DNA of 45,384 nt, from NCBI GenBank assembly GCA_964645005.1, contig CAZXYS010000034.1, positions 1 to 45,384 on the forward strand. Reading direction: 5' to 3'. Positions 13,978 through 24,700 of this stretch are shown here, in pieces. The position numbers and the translations under genes were made by a program. Below the pieces are notes generated by a model that did not search any database, was not told the origin of the DNA, and was given only the letters and a program-made list of their open reading frames with translations. The stretch's first letter is position 1. Each line of letters begins with the position of its first letter. Source of the stretch: CAZXYS01 sp964645005. GTDB lineage: Bacteria; Bacteroidota; Ignavibacteria; Kapaibacteriales; UBA2268.

Positions 13978-16773
13978 ATGGGACATACAATGATTAAGAG
14001 ATTTATCCATTTGGTACTTGCAGTGATTTTATCATTGCTGTACATGTTATTTCCCAGCGGTAATACATTTTGCCAGAATAATTCGTCGGAATTTTATATG
14101 GAAAATAGTAATCTTGGAAAGAATTTTTGGATAGCATTGCCGCAGAACGCTTTAGATCAGGAAGGGATTCAACTTGAAGGTATTGAGATAATAGTTGTTC
14201 CTGTGAAAAAAACTGATGTTACATTGGAATATTATGGGTCAGGATTCGTAAAAACTATCAAGGATGCCGAACCATTCCAACCGGTTGAATTTTCTTTTAA
14301 TAATAATATAATCGGGGAATCATGGATAGTTAAGGAAGGTGAGAAAGTTGAAAATAAGGGGATTCACATCTACAGTGATGAACTCGTTGCTGTGTCAAGC
14401 ATAAATGTAAGAAAATGGTCATCAGAAGGTTTTCTTGCGATTCCAACAGAAGCATGGGGGACCGAATATTTGCATTGCTCATATTATGATGATCATGAGA
14501 ATAATCGTGATCGCGGCAGTGGATTTATCATAGTATCCGGGCATAACGGTACAAATGTTAAAGTGGAACTCAGGGGAAAGGGGCAGGGACTTGCTCAAAC
14601 TCTGGGAGGCAGGGATATTGGAGAAACGTTCAATGTTACTTTGAATAAGGGACAAACTTATTTTGTCAGGGGGGACGGAACTGTGGACGGTGCTTTTGAC
14701 TTGTCCGGAACTAAGTTGACATCCGAAAAGCCTTTCGGGGTGATTTCATGTCATGTTAGAACAAATATCCCTTCATCACATAATAGTCTTTTCAGGGATA
14801 ATCTTGCCGAGACTCTGATGCCCTTAAGATTGTGGGGGCAAAACTTTGTGACGGTGGAATTTAGCCGGCAGCAATCCGGGGGACGAACAGGAAAAGGAGA
14901 CTTATTGAGAATAATGACAAGTAGAGCCTCAAACAAAATCCAGTGCGGTTTTTATGACAGATCTACCGGCAAGCTTTATAGTCAACCCTCGCCAACATTA
15001 AACAAGGAAGGTTCATACTATAGTCCACTTGAAGTTAATCATGTACCCTATTATCGGAATAGTAACACCTGTGTATACGGAGTAACTTCGATTCAATGCA
15101 GCGAGCCGGCACAGGTTATGCAGTATGCTTTTTCAATGCAGTGGGATGGGGATTTGAACTGGGATCCGATGCAAATAAACATTCCTCCGGTGGAACAATT
15201 TGTTTCCAACGCTGTTTTCGTTACACCGAGTGATCATTTGGGATTCAATACGAATGAGTTGAACTTATTTGCGATTGCCGATCCTTCGGATGATAACTTC
15301 GAAACATTGAAAACGGTTACATTGGACGGGGAAGAAATCCATAAAAAGCATGGTGTATTTATTACAAATAAGATACCCGGAACTAATATTCACTGGGTGA
15401 AAATAACTGTTCAACCCGGAGTGCACATAATAAGATCGAAAACAAAATTCGGCGGTTATTTAACAGGTTTTAAAGTTTACTATTCTTACGGTTGGCCTAT
15501 AAGTACAGGTACGATTGATCTGGAGAATGAAGATTATAATTATCCGGAGATAAATGTTTCCGGCGAATGCGGCGAATATAATATAGAAGCATCTGATGAC
15601 TATAATGATGACTCCGGTATCAGACGGGCTTTTTTGATAGAAGAGGAATCAAGCAATTATGTATTCGAGTGGATATCACCTGATAAATTTGATCCGGCAA
15701 ATAAAATTAAACAGGTGAAATTCAAATTGGAACCCGTTGATAATAATTTATATGGGAAAGCAAAATTCGCTGTGCTCGACAGAGCTAATAATGTTGTCAT
15801 TGACAGTGTGGAATATTTCCCGGACAGTCTTTTAACTGAATATAAAGAGATCGATTTCGGCAAAAGCAGGGTATCAGATACTATACCACGAGTAATGGCG
15901 ATGTTCAATAATTCTAAGGCTGTATTGGAGGTTCTAAGAGTAAGGTTGGCTATTGGAGATCATTTTGAAATAGTCGAGGAAGATTTAATTGACGGTTTCG
16001 TATTGGATACGATTGGCGGGGAAGTTATCCACGTAAATTATCTGCCTTACAGAGAAAATCCGGATGACCCGGATTATGATACTTTGATCTTTGAAACCGA
16101 ATGTAATCTTTTCAAAGTTAATTTGCAGGGCAGCGGTATTATGCCTCGTATTGCAGTTACGGATTATGATTTCGGAGAGGCAAAAGTTGAAGAAAGGCTC
16201 TGTCTTGAGGAGATAAACGGCAACGGCTTTAGAATTGAGAATCGCGGTTCTGATGATTTAACTGTCAAAGCTATTGCAGGTTTTGAAGAACCTTTTGAAA
16301 TAAGTAATACGACACCGGGCTTACCGATAGAATTGCAGCCCGGTGAATTAGTTTATCTAAAGTCAATATGTTTTATGCCTTTGGATACGGGGGATTTCTC
16401 GACAACAGTTACCATTAAGAGCGATGCAATGGGCGGTGATTCTTTATCTTTACTGGCTGGCAGAGGTTATAAGGAACAGGATACGACAGATATATTCGAG
16501 AAGGAAAAATTGGTTACAGGGCTAAAGATAATTCCGAATCCTGTTAATAAAAAAGATTTTATTATCAGGTTTACATCGCAGGAAAGCAGGAAGATAGATA
16601 TATCAGTTGTTGATTTGATGGGAAATGAACTGTTAAGATTTGATGAAGAGTATATTCGAGAAGGGGAAAATTCCTTTAGAATTGAACTTCAAAATGCATC
16701 TACGGGTATGTATTTATTGTTCATTAAGTCACCTGAAATCAATATAGTTAAAAAATTTATATTGTTGAATTAA
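13978..16773 (+). CDS. IgGFc-binding-domain T9SS surface protein (paralog 1)
   Basis: An exported protein of ~931 aa. The signal peptide is IKRFIHLVLAVILSLLYMLF. Residues ~30-510 form an IgGFc-binding N-terminal domain, with hallmark segments NLGKNFWIALPQ, SSEGFLAIPTEAWGTEY, FDLSGTKLTSEKPFGVISCH, QVMQYAFSMQWDGD and NKIPGTNIHW. ASH/HYDIN-like Ig folds follow (IDFGKSRVSDT..., YDFGEAKVEE...), then a T9SS sorting domain (IIPNPVNKKD, VVDLMGNEL, STGMYLLF). The frame opens at a TTG at 13975; the first ATG is 13978, and a third possible start is the ATG at 13990. Its closest relative is the next gene. Despite the domain name, antibody binding is not implied; adhesion or matrix binding is more likely. 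Confidence 0.88.
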   Translation: MGHTMIKRFIHLVLAVILSLLYMLFPSGNTFCQNNSSEFYMENSNLGKNFWIALPQNALDQEGIQLEGIEIIVVPVKKTDVTLEYYGSGFVKTIKDAEPFQPVEFSFNNNIIGESWIVKEGEKVENKGIHIYSDELVAVSSINVRKWSSEGFLAIPTEAWGTEYLHCSYYDDHENNRDRGSGFIIVSGHNGTNVKVELRGKGQGLAQTLGGRDIGETFNVTLNKGQTYFVRGDGTVDGAFDLSGTKLTSEKPFGVISCHVRTNIPSSHNSLFRDNLAETLMPLRLWGQNFVTVEFSRQQSGGRTGKGDLLRIMTSRASNKIQCGFYDRSTGKLYSQPSPTLNKEGSYYSPLEVNHVPYYRNSNTCVYGVTSIQCSEPAQVMQYAFSMQWDGDLNWDPMQINIPPVEQFVSNAVFVTPSDHLGFNTNELNLFAIADPSDDNFETLKTVTLDGEEIHKKHGVFITNKIPGTNIHWVKITVQPGVHIIRSKTKFGGYLTGFKVYYSYGWPISTGTIDLENEDYNYPEINVSGECGEYNIEASDDYNDDSGIRRAFLIEEESSNYVFEWISPDKFDPANKIKQVKFKLEPVDNNLYGKAKFAVLDRANNVVIDSVEYFPDSLLTEYKEIDFGKSRVSDTIPRVMAMFNNSKAVLEVLRVRLAIGDHFEIVEEDLIDGFVLDTIGGEVIHVNYLPYRENPDDPDYDTLIFETECNLFKVNLQGSGIMPRIAVTDYDFGEAKVEERLCLEEINGNGFRIENRGSDDLTVKAIAGFEEPFEISNTTPGLPIELQPGELVYLKSICFMPLDTGDFSTTVTIKSDAMGGDSLSLLAGRGYKEQDTTDIFEKEKLVTGLKIIPNPVNKKDFIIRFTSQESRKIDISVVDLMGNELLRFDEEYIREGENSFRIELQNASTGMYLLFIKSPEINIVKKFILLN

Positions 16774-16987
16774 TTTTTTGGTGAAACTTTTTGTATAGTT
16801 ATGTGTAATTCTAAATAGGAGTAAAAAAAATTAATAAAAATTAAAATTGTATTGATTTTAATTGAAAAATAAGTTATATTTTGTATCGGAGACAATTAAT
16901 TATGGGTAACTTCATTTGGTAGGATAATCGGATGTAAGTTGCCTTTTTTATTGAATTTAATTGATTAAATAAGTTAACGGAGATAGA

Positions 16988-19825
16988 ATGAAAATTAAAT
17001 ACTTTATGACGGTTTTACTGGCAATGATGTTAGTATGCAGCGCATTGAATGCCGGTAAGTATGATAAAATCAAATCCGCAGAAAATACATCGGTTCCTTT
17101 TTATCTGGAAAATTCCAATCTGGGAACAGATTTCTGGGTGGCTATACCTGATAATTCCCCAAACACTACATGGGGCTGGGGAGGTACGATAGGCATTGAG
17201 ATAGTAGTAACTCCAATTGCAAAAACAGATATAACTATCGAAAATCCATCGTTTGGTTTTATGAAAACTGTTTCCGATATTGAACCATATCAAACAGTTA
17301 TTTTCAATGAAGATAATGGTGGTTTGATATCAGGATGGGTTTGCACGGAAAGTGAGAAGATCAGCGGAAAAGGTATTCATATTTATTCCGATGAACCTAT
17401 TGCTGTGTTTGTTTCCAACGCAAAGAGGTATTCATCGGAAGGATATATGGCAATACCGACCTCAGCATGGGGGAAAGAGTATTATAACTGTTCGTATTAT
17501 GATCACTACCGTGAAGACTGGTGGGGCAATGGTATACAAAACGCCAGCGGCTTCATTATTGTTGCAGGATATAATTCAACTAATGTAAAGATCGAGCTTA
17601 AAGGTAAGGGTAAGGGATATGCAACAACTGTTCAGGGGAATGAGATCGGTGAAAAAATCAATGTCAACCTTGGTAGAGGGGAAACTTATTATGTCGAGGG
17701 TAATGCGGAAGTTTCCGCCGTATTTGACTTGACCGGAACACAGATAACTTCCAGTAAACCCGTAGGAGTTATTTCATGCCATTTAAAAACCACTGTTCCA
17801 TCTTCAATACCGGTACAGTATTATTATTATGATTGGTGGGGGGATAATTTGATGGAAATGCTTGCTTCAACGGATAAATGGGGTAAAACTTTTGTATCTT
17901 GTGAACTTACAAGAGAAGCAAGCGGTAATCGTTCAGGTAAAGGGGATATGTTCAGGGCTGTAACTTCTGAACCGAATAATTCCCTTGAATGCAAATATTA
18001 CGACAGAAATAGCGGCTCAATAATAGGGCAGTCACCGAGTGTGCTTAATCAACCGGGTAAATTCTCAGAGCACAGGGATATTACGCAGATCGATCCCGAT
18101 ACAAATTCCCAGAAGTCTATCTATGGCTTATCTTTTTGGGAATCCGAAAAGCCAATACAACTTATGCAGTATGCTTATTCTTCCCAGTGGGATGGCGATG
18201 AAAACTGGGATGCCATGCAAATGATGGTACCGCCGATCGAGCAGTTTGTATCTAACACAGTATTTATGGCACCTTCTTCGGAGCTTGAATTTGGAACTAA
18301 CGAATTAACATTATTTGCTGTTGCTGATCCTGCCGACAAGAATTTTGAAACCCTTAAATCAGTTAAGTTAGACGGTAAATCCGTAGTTTCTTTAGATGGT
18401 ACTATAATGGCAAACAAAATTCCCGGAACGAATATTCATTGGATAAAGAGATTTGTTAGCCCGGGGGCGCATGTAATAACCTCTGATACAAAAATTTGTG
18501 GGTATGTTACAGGGAATAAGAGGCATTGCGCTTATGGCTGGCCGATTACCTCCGGTATGGATGTGCTTACTACTGAAGACAATAATCATCCTCAATATGA
18601 GGTTTCCGGTGAATGCGGTGAATATACAGTTGATGTTACGGAAAATGAAGCTGATGATACGGGATTGAGTAGAATTTTCCTCATTAATGAGAATTCTTAT
18701 AACTATACTCTGGAAATTGATGATCCGGATAGATTTATTCCGGCAAATCATATTAAGTGGGTAAAATTTTATTTGAAACTTAAGGATGAATTGTCCGAAG
18801 GTAAAGCGATGTTTGCTATTTTGGACAGAGCCGGTAATTATGTTGTGGATAGTGTGATGTACTATCCGGATAAGATAAATATAGAACAGGAATTGATCGA
18901 CTTCGGGCTCACAAGAGTTGGGACAGAAAAGGTAATGAAAGTCAACATTGAGAATGATGGTGAAGAAGAGCTTGAAATACTTTCGCTCAGCCTTTATTAC
19001 GGTGATAAATTCAGATTTATTGATAATGAACTAACCAATGGCTTTTCTATTGATGCAGGCAGCAGCCGTGAGATTGAGGTAGGTTATACTCCAAATAAGG
19101 AAATGATCGAATATTTTAATTACGATACATTGCTGATCCATAGTAAATGCATAAAATACTCAATCATGTTAAGAGGAAAAGGTATTATACCTCATATAGA
19201 GGTTCAGGACTATAATTTCGGTGATTTGGAAGTTTATGAGCAAAAATGCCTGGAAGAGATTAATGGAAAGGGATTGAAGATAAGTAATCCAGGCACTGAT
19301 ACTTTGAATGTTGTCAATATTACTGATATTGAACCACCTTTTATAATTACTAATCCTACACCTCAGTTTCCTTTTAAGATACCGCCCGGTAAGGATACTG
19401 CTTTTAAGTCCGTGTGTTTTTTCCCCGAAGACAGCGGCAGTTATAATCAGACGATCGCTGTTATAAGCGATGCGGAGGAAGGAAATGTCACCCTCGAATT
19501 ATCCGGTCATGCATTTGAAGAGGAGGATACGACGAATGTTAATTATTATACAGCAAATGAGAATCCTGAGCTTTTAAGCATTGAACCAAATCCTATCTTT
19601 GGGGATATGATCAACATTAATTATAAAATTGACAAATATTCAGATGCCGGAATTGAAATATATAATGATATTGGCATCAGGATAAAATCTATAGTAATTA
19701 ACGATAGAAATCCGGGAAGGTATAATATTAAAGTTTCTATAGCAGAATTATCTGCTGGCATGTACTATGTTCGGCTGTCGTACGGTGAAGTCAATGTTAC
19801 AGGCAAATTCGTAGTATTAAAATAA
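16988..19825 (+). CDS. IgGFc-binding-domain T9SS surface protein (paralog 2)
   Basis: At 945 aa it is colinear with the preceding gene: signal peptide (MKIKYFMTVLLAMMLVCSAL, then NAG), IgGFc-binding domain with NLGTDFWVAIPDN, SSEGYMAIPTSAWGKEYY, FDLTGTQITSSKPVGVISCH and QLMQYAYSSQWDGD, two ASH-like folds (IDFGLTRVGTEK, YNFGDLEVYEQ) and a T9SS domain (SIEPNPIFGD, IYNDIGIRI, SAGMYYVRL). Corresponding motifs are in the same order and nearly the same spacing as in paralog 1, which indicates tandem duplication, but nucleotide identity looks modest, so the event is old. A CGGAG ribosome site precedes the ATG. The two genes are separated by 214 bp of AT-rich DNA and may have separate promoters. Confidence 0.9.
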   Translation: MKIKYFMTVLLAMMLVCSALNAGKYDKIKSAENTSVPFYLENSNLGTDFWVAIPDNSPNTTWGWGGTIGIEIVVTPIAKTDITIENPSFGFMKTVSDIEPYQTVIFNEDNGGLISGWVCTESEKISGKGIHIYSDEPIAVFVSNAKRYSSEGYMAIPTSAWGKEYYNCSYYDHYREDWWGNGIQNASGFIIVAGYNSTNVKIELKGKGKGYATTVQGNEIGEKINVNLGRGETYYVEGNAEVSAVFDLTGTQITSSKPVGVISCHLKTTVPSSIPVQYYYYDWWGDNLMEMLASTDKWGKTFVSCELTREASGNRSGKGDMFRAVTSEPNNSLECKYYDRNSGSIIGQSPSVLNQPGKFSEHRDITQIDPDTNSQKSIYGLSFWESEKPIQLMQYAYSSQWDGDENWDAMQMMVPPIEQFVSNTVFMAPSSELEFGTNELTLFAVADPADKNFETLKSVKLDGKSVVSLDGTIMANKIPGTNIHWIKRFVSPGAHVITSDTKICGYVTGNKRHCAYGWPITSGMDVLTTEDNNHPQYEVSGECGEYTVDVTENEADDTGLSRIFLINENSYNYTLEIDDPDRFIPANHIKWVKFYLKLKDELSEGKAMFAILDRAGNYVVDSVMYYPDKINIEQELIDFGLTRVGTEKVMKVNIENDGEEELEILSLSLYYGDKFRFIDNELTNGFSIDAGSSREIEVGYTPNKEMIEYFNYDTLLIHSKCIKYSIMLRGKGIIPHIEVQDYNFGDLEVYEQKCLEEINGKGLKISNPGTDTLNVVNITDIEPPFIITNPTPQFPFKIPPGKDTAFKSVCFFPEDSGSYNQTIAVISDAEEGNVTLELSGHAFEEEDTTNVNYYTANENPELLSIEPNPIFGDMININYKIDKYSDAGIEIYNDIGIRIKSIVINDRNPGRYNIKVSIAELSAGMYYVRLSYGEVNVTGKFVVLK

Positions 19826-20184
19826 ATGAGTTTAAAAATTTAACATTCTAAAAGTTTTGTTAAGTTCAATTATAATAGGGGGATAAAGAAGAACAGCGAA
19901 AAAAATATTAAAAAAGTGATAAAATTTTGAAACCTTTTAGGGGTTCATGTGTTAATTCTTATTAGAACATTGTAATTTGACAATTTAAATAAATTGAAAG
20001 CGGGTTCGGATGCTCTTCGGTCACCGGAAATGATAATGTGCTCCCTCCATTCCAGAAAAGTCCGAACCCGGTTTTTATTTCTGCTGTAAAAATACTATTA
20101 TATTTGTTATTTTTACGGAAAATTCTCGTAAAATTTAAAAAATTTTGTACATTAATTAATAAAATTATGCAAATAATAGTATAT
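19826..20184. other. Intergenic region with a long-range hairpin
   Basis: AT-rich DNA downstream of paralog 2. The main structure is the 10-bp perfect inverted repeat at 20001-20010/20061-20070. An open frame running back to 20038 has no initiator of its own that looks real and is not included in the OstA-like gene. Confidence 0.5.
20001..20076 (+). terminator. Long-loop hairpin followed by a T-run
   Basis: CGGGTTCGGA (20001-20010) pairs perfectly with TCCGAACCCG (20061-20070), followed by GTTTTT. The 50-nt loop contains a smaller CTTCGGTCACCGGAA stem. This may be a terminator for the IgGFc paralog 2 transcript or a structured leader for the next gene; the loop is long for a classic terminator. 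Confidence 0.45.
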
Positions 20185-21546
20185 ATGCCCAAATATGTAA
20201 GCCCGTTGATATTTCTTTTATTTGTATTATTTTATACTGCAATTGCACAAGATAAAAAGGGATCCATAGGTGAGCCGATTATTTTGAATAATGCAGACAG
20301 CCTTGTTGGCATGAAAACTTCCGAAACCGGACATGTTCGAAAGTATATGGGTAATGTAGAATTTGAGCAGGGAGATATATTTGTCACCTGTGATTTTGCC
20401 ACCCATTATATGGATGAAAACAGGGCTGATTTATTCGGTAATGTACATATTTATCAGCAGGATATGCTTCTGACTGCTCCGCGAATATACTATAATGGAA
20501 ATACTAAATTTGCCCGCGCATCCAAAGGTGTTCAGATAATTGATGAACGCTCGGTGCTAACTGCTAAGCGGGGGACTTATTCGCTGGATTCGAAGATTGC
20601 GGATTTTGAGGAAGAGGTAGTTATTGAAGATGATTCTGCGAGGATTATTTCCGACAGGCTGATACATCATCGGGAGTCAGAAAACAGCTATGCTTATGGT
20701 AATGTTTTTATAAGAGGCAAACATACTAATGCTTTGCTTACGGCGGATACAGTGAGATATTATCCATCGAAGAATTACACTCTGGCAATTGGTGAGCCTT
20801 TACTATTCAAGGTTGATACAACAAAAAAGGAAGATTCAATAAAAGACAGTATAAATGCTTACATTTTAGATTCTCTGATGATGCCCCCGGAAGAGGTTGA
20901 ATATGAATTTGATACGCTTAGTGTAGCTGCCGACACTATTGAAGCAAATCGCGGAGTTGATATGGAAGAATATCATTTTACGGAAAATGTTGAGATAGTG
21001 AGGTCGGATGTATCAGCGAAAGCAAAAAAAAGTTTGTATGATAAGAGATTGAATTATATAAGCTTACAAAAAAATCCAATAGTTTGGTACGATTCTACGC
21101 AACTTTATGCCGATTCAACTGTTATATATATTAAAGAGAATCGCTTAAATAAGATTGTTGCTTTCGGCAGCGCATTGGCGGCAACAAGGGACGATACGAT
21201 TGATACCAGAAGGATCAATCAAATAACTGGTAAGAAGATAATGATAGAATTCAAACAGGATTCCCTTGATAGGATAGCAGGATTCGGAGAAGTGAAGAGT
21301 TTGTACTTTTTGTCGGATGAAAAAAGCGCTGACGGCGTTGACCAGAAAGCAGCAGATACGATTTTGATAAATTTTGAAAGGGGCGATCCGGATAATATTG
21401 TATGGAAGGGCGGAGTTGACGCCAAGCTATACCCGGAAAATATGGTGGCTCCTTCGCCCGGGGAGTTTTACCTTCCCGGATTTCTTTGGACGGATGACCG
21501 CCCAAAGAAAAGAAAATTGGAAATTAGAAAGGTTGATGAATATTAA
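20185..21546 (+). CDS. OstA/LptA-like periplasmic protein
   Basis: An OstA-like protein related to LptA and the LptD N-terminal domain, which bridge lipopolysaccharide across the periplasm. Visible features: a signal peptide (PKYVSPLIFLLFVLFYTAIA, then QD) and a beta-jellyroll repeat pattern, including VRKYMGNVEFEQGDIFVTCD, ENRADLFGNVHIYQQD, MLLTAPRIYYNG and AYGNVFIRGKHTNALLTADT. The pattern GNV-x-I/F-x-Q/R recurs in OstA domains. A second set follows at ~240-300. The frame is open back to 20038; ATG 20167 and ATG 20185 both precede the signal peptide, and 20185 gives the best n-region. No Shine-Dalgarno is evident. At ~453 aa it is longer than E. coli LptA, as usual in Bacteroidota. It sits between two IgGFc-domain genes; its role may be housekeeping rather than linked to them. 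Confidence 0.8.
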   Translation: MPKYVSPLIFLLFVLFYTAIAQDKKGSIGEPIILNNADSLVGMKTSETGHVRKYMGNVEFEQGDIFVTCDFATHYMDENRADLFGNVHIYQQDMLLTAPRIYYNGNTKFARASKGVQIIDERSVLTAKRGTYSLDSKIADFEEEVVIEDDSARIISDRLIHHRESENSYAYGNVFIRGKHTNALLTADTVRYYPSKNYTLAIGEPLLFKVDTTKKEDSIKDSINAYILDSLMMPPEEVEYEFDTLSVAADTIEANRGVDMEEYHFTENVEIVRSDVSAKAKKSLYDKRLNYISLQKNPIVWYDSTQLYADSTVIYIKENRLNKIVAFGSALAATRDDTIDTRRINQITGKKIMIEFKQDSLDRIAGFGEVKSLYFLSDEKSADGVDQKAADTILINFERGDPDNIVWKGGVDAKLYPENMVAPSPGEFYLPGFLWTDDRPKKRKLEIRKVDEY

Positions 21547-21743
21547 AAAATTCTAATTTAAATTTAATAATAAATTTTTTTTTGAAATTACGCAATGTCA
21601 GCATGATTACACATAAGATAATATTAGGATCAAATTACTTTTCGAATAAATACTATAATAAATAAGTTTTACTAAAGATTTTTCTTGTTATTACAATATT
21701 TTTGTTATATTATATACTTACAGAATTTTAAGCGGACTTTATT

Positions 21744-24700
21744 ATGAGAAGAAAATACATACTTCTTTTAATAGGATTGATGCTGATTGCAGCCACTGTA
21801 AACAGGCTTCAGTCCCAGAAATTTTCTTCCTACGAGGGAAGGCATTTTTACGTTGGATTCATGCAAAATGAAATAGATATTTTGAATCCTAACTTAGGTA
21901 TTGATCTTAAGCTGTTCATAACATCAAATTATCAGACAAGAGTTGAAGTTAATGTGCCGGGTAAATCCCTTGGTATATACAATGTAGATAAAGATGAAGT
22001 CCGAATGATAGATATTGCGGACGCTGCCGAAGTCCGCACCTCGGAAGAGCCGCTAAAAAAGGCAGTGGAAGTAACCTCAGAAAAACCTATCACTGTCTAT
22101 GCTTTTTCAAGTCAGAGTATGACAAGTGATGCTTATGCTGCGATACCTGTTGCTTATTGGGGGACGGAATATGTTGTTGTGAGTCAGCCGAATGATGTTT
22201 ATCAAATTAACACGCAATTGTCTCCTGAGGATTCAGCACGCATGAATAAGCCCAGGTCGAGCGAATTTATGGTCATGGCTGCGCATGATTCTACGGTTAT
22301 CAGATTTACACCGAGGGCTGTTACGCGGAAAGCCAAACAAATATTCAGGGAATATTCAGTAGTCTTGAACAAAGGTGAATGCTATCTGGTTCAGTCTTTA
22401 CAATCCTCGCACGGGACGGGAGATCTTACGGGTACGATCGTTAGAAGCAATAAACCAATAGGATTCATATCCGGGCATGTACGCACCGCTGTACCCTATG
22501 ATATGTCTGATCTCTGGGACAGCAAGGATCATCTGGCGGAGATGCTTATGCCTGCCAGTGCATGGGGGAGATTGTTTATTTCTGTTCCTTATGATTATGA
22601 CTTTTTGGATTACTATGACGGGGATCTTTTCAGAGTAACCGGAATAAAGGACAGCACTGTTATAAGCATGTCTTCATTTTCTTATAATAGAGATATCATA
22701 TTGAACGAGCCGGGAGATTTCGAAGAGATCAAATATATAAATGAACCGGTAATATGGCATTCTAATAAACCGGTACAGTTGGCTCAATTTATGGCTCACA
22801 ATGGAAATCCCGCTTTTGATTCCCCTCTGTTCGATCCGTCACTGGTTATTGTGCCGCCTCTTGAGCAGTTTGTTCAGCGTATACTATTTCAAACGCCGGG
22901 GGAGGATAACACAAGATTTAATGAGCATGCCGTTTCTGTTATTGCTCATAAAGATGCGCTGTCAACTTTACAACTTGACGGAAAGGATCTCATAGCTATT
23001 TCAGACATACAGAACCGGAAAATACAAGGAACGGATTACTATTGGGATCAAATTATACTTGAGCATGGCAAACATGAGCTAAAAGCGGATTCAGGAAAGT
23101 TTTCAGGCATATTATTCGGACTTGCCAAAAGAGATTCTTATGCAATGGTGCTTGGTTCCTCGCTAAATAATCCATTCAGTGAAGATACAATTCCCCCTGA
23201 AGTGGTTATTGTAGAGCAATGTGGGAAAATTCACGGGCTTGTCCAAGAGGTTATCAATGAAAACAGCACAGGAATAGACTTTATCCATGTTGTAAAAGAC
23301 AGCACTTTTAATTATGAAGTAAATATCGGAGAAATAACTGATACTTCAACTGCAGTAAAGTTTTATGCCCATCCTATAGATATTTTCTCTGATGGTAAAT
23401 TAGTTCTGGAGATCCGAGACCGCAACGGAAACGGTAAACGATATGAATTTTTCTATAATGCATTGAATTTGGAGATACCTGACAGATTTGATTTTGGTAA
23501 AGTTACGTATAATACAACAAAATGTATTGATTTTCAGATTATTAACGAAGGTAAAGATTCCCTGTTGATCAGTGGATATGATTTCCCTTCGGATACCCGG
23601 ATTACACTGACAACTACACCGCCATTATCTTATATGATGGCACCGGCAGATACTATGGACTGCCAGTTATGCTTCGATTGCGGAACAGATACTACAACTG
23701 TAAACGATTCACTCGAGATATTTACGGAATGCGATACCATTAGAATACCAGTTACTGCTTATCCTCAGAATCCATCTTTGCTCGCCAAAGGACATGATTT
23801 TGGAGAAGTTGTTGTTCATGATACATTGTGCGATGATATTGTTTTTGCCAATGACGGCAATGCTCCGATATGGGTAGACAGCTTGATCATCGAGGAAAAT
23901 TCTTCATTTGATTTTGATACTACCGGGATCTTTCCGTATAAACTATATCCCGGAGACAGCCTTGTGATAGAGGTATGCTTTACACCTATAACAAGAGGGG
24001 ATTTGGAGGTTACCGTTAGAACCTCTGATAATTTCGGGATAGAAGCTGAAGCAAAAGTAAAAGGAAAGGGTATAGCTCCACAATTTGAGAATTTGGTCAT
24101 TGACTGGGAGCGAAGGCGGGTTGGTACGGCTAATGATTCAATAGTATTTGTTGCCAATACCGGAGATGCTTCGGCAAGTATTTCATTATTGAAGTTCACG
24201 GTTCCTGCGAAAGATTCTACCAGCAGGAATTTCAAAACACTTCAAAATCTTAGTATTTATCTCGCCAAAGACGACAGCGTCAGGTTAGATCTCTTATTCA
24301 AACCCGCGGATACATCGGATTACAATATCAAAGCAGAATATAGCGTTGACTGGAGACCTCACGGACCTTTTTCGATAGAATTGATCGGAAAAGGCACTAT
24401 TCCGGTTCTAGAAACTTATGATGCAGCATTCGATTCCACTGTGATCTTTACCCAAAAACAAAAGACGGATACTGTTATCAGATCATTTGGAAACGAAACA
24501 CTTCATATAGATTCGGTATTTGTTATTGGAGGGGACACCGAACAATTTAACATTGATCTATTGGCTTACAAAAATATAAATGTACCTTATTATACGAGTG
24601 ATTCTCTTGTCACAATGGATATAACCTATGCTCCTGATATGGTCGGAGATCACGAACTGAAACTTGGCGTAAGAAATGACGCAATGCCTGATTATGAAAG

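Noticed and set aside
20038..20166. N-terminal extension of the OstA-like gene
   Set aside because: The extension runs through the hairpin and lacks an export signal at its start; ATG 20185 directly precedes a good signal peptide.
19962..20192. 76-codon minus-strand frame
   Set aside because: Overlaps the hairpin region and the start of the OstA-like gene; low complexity.
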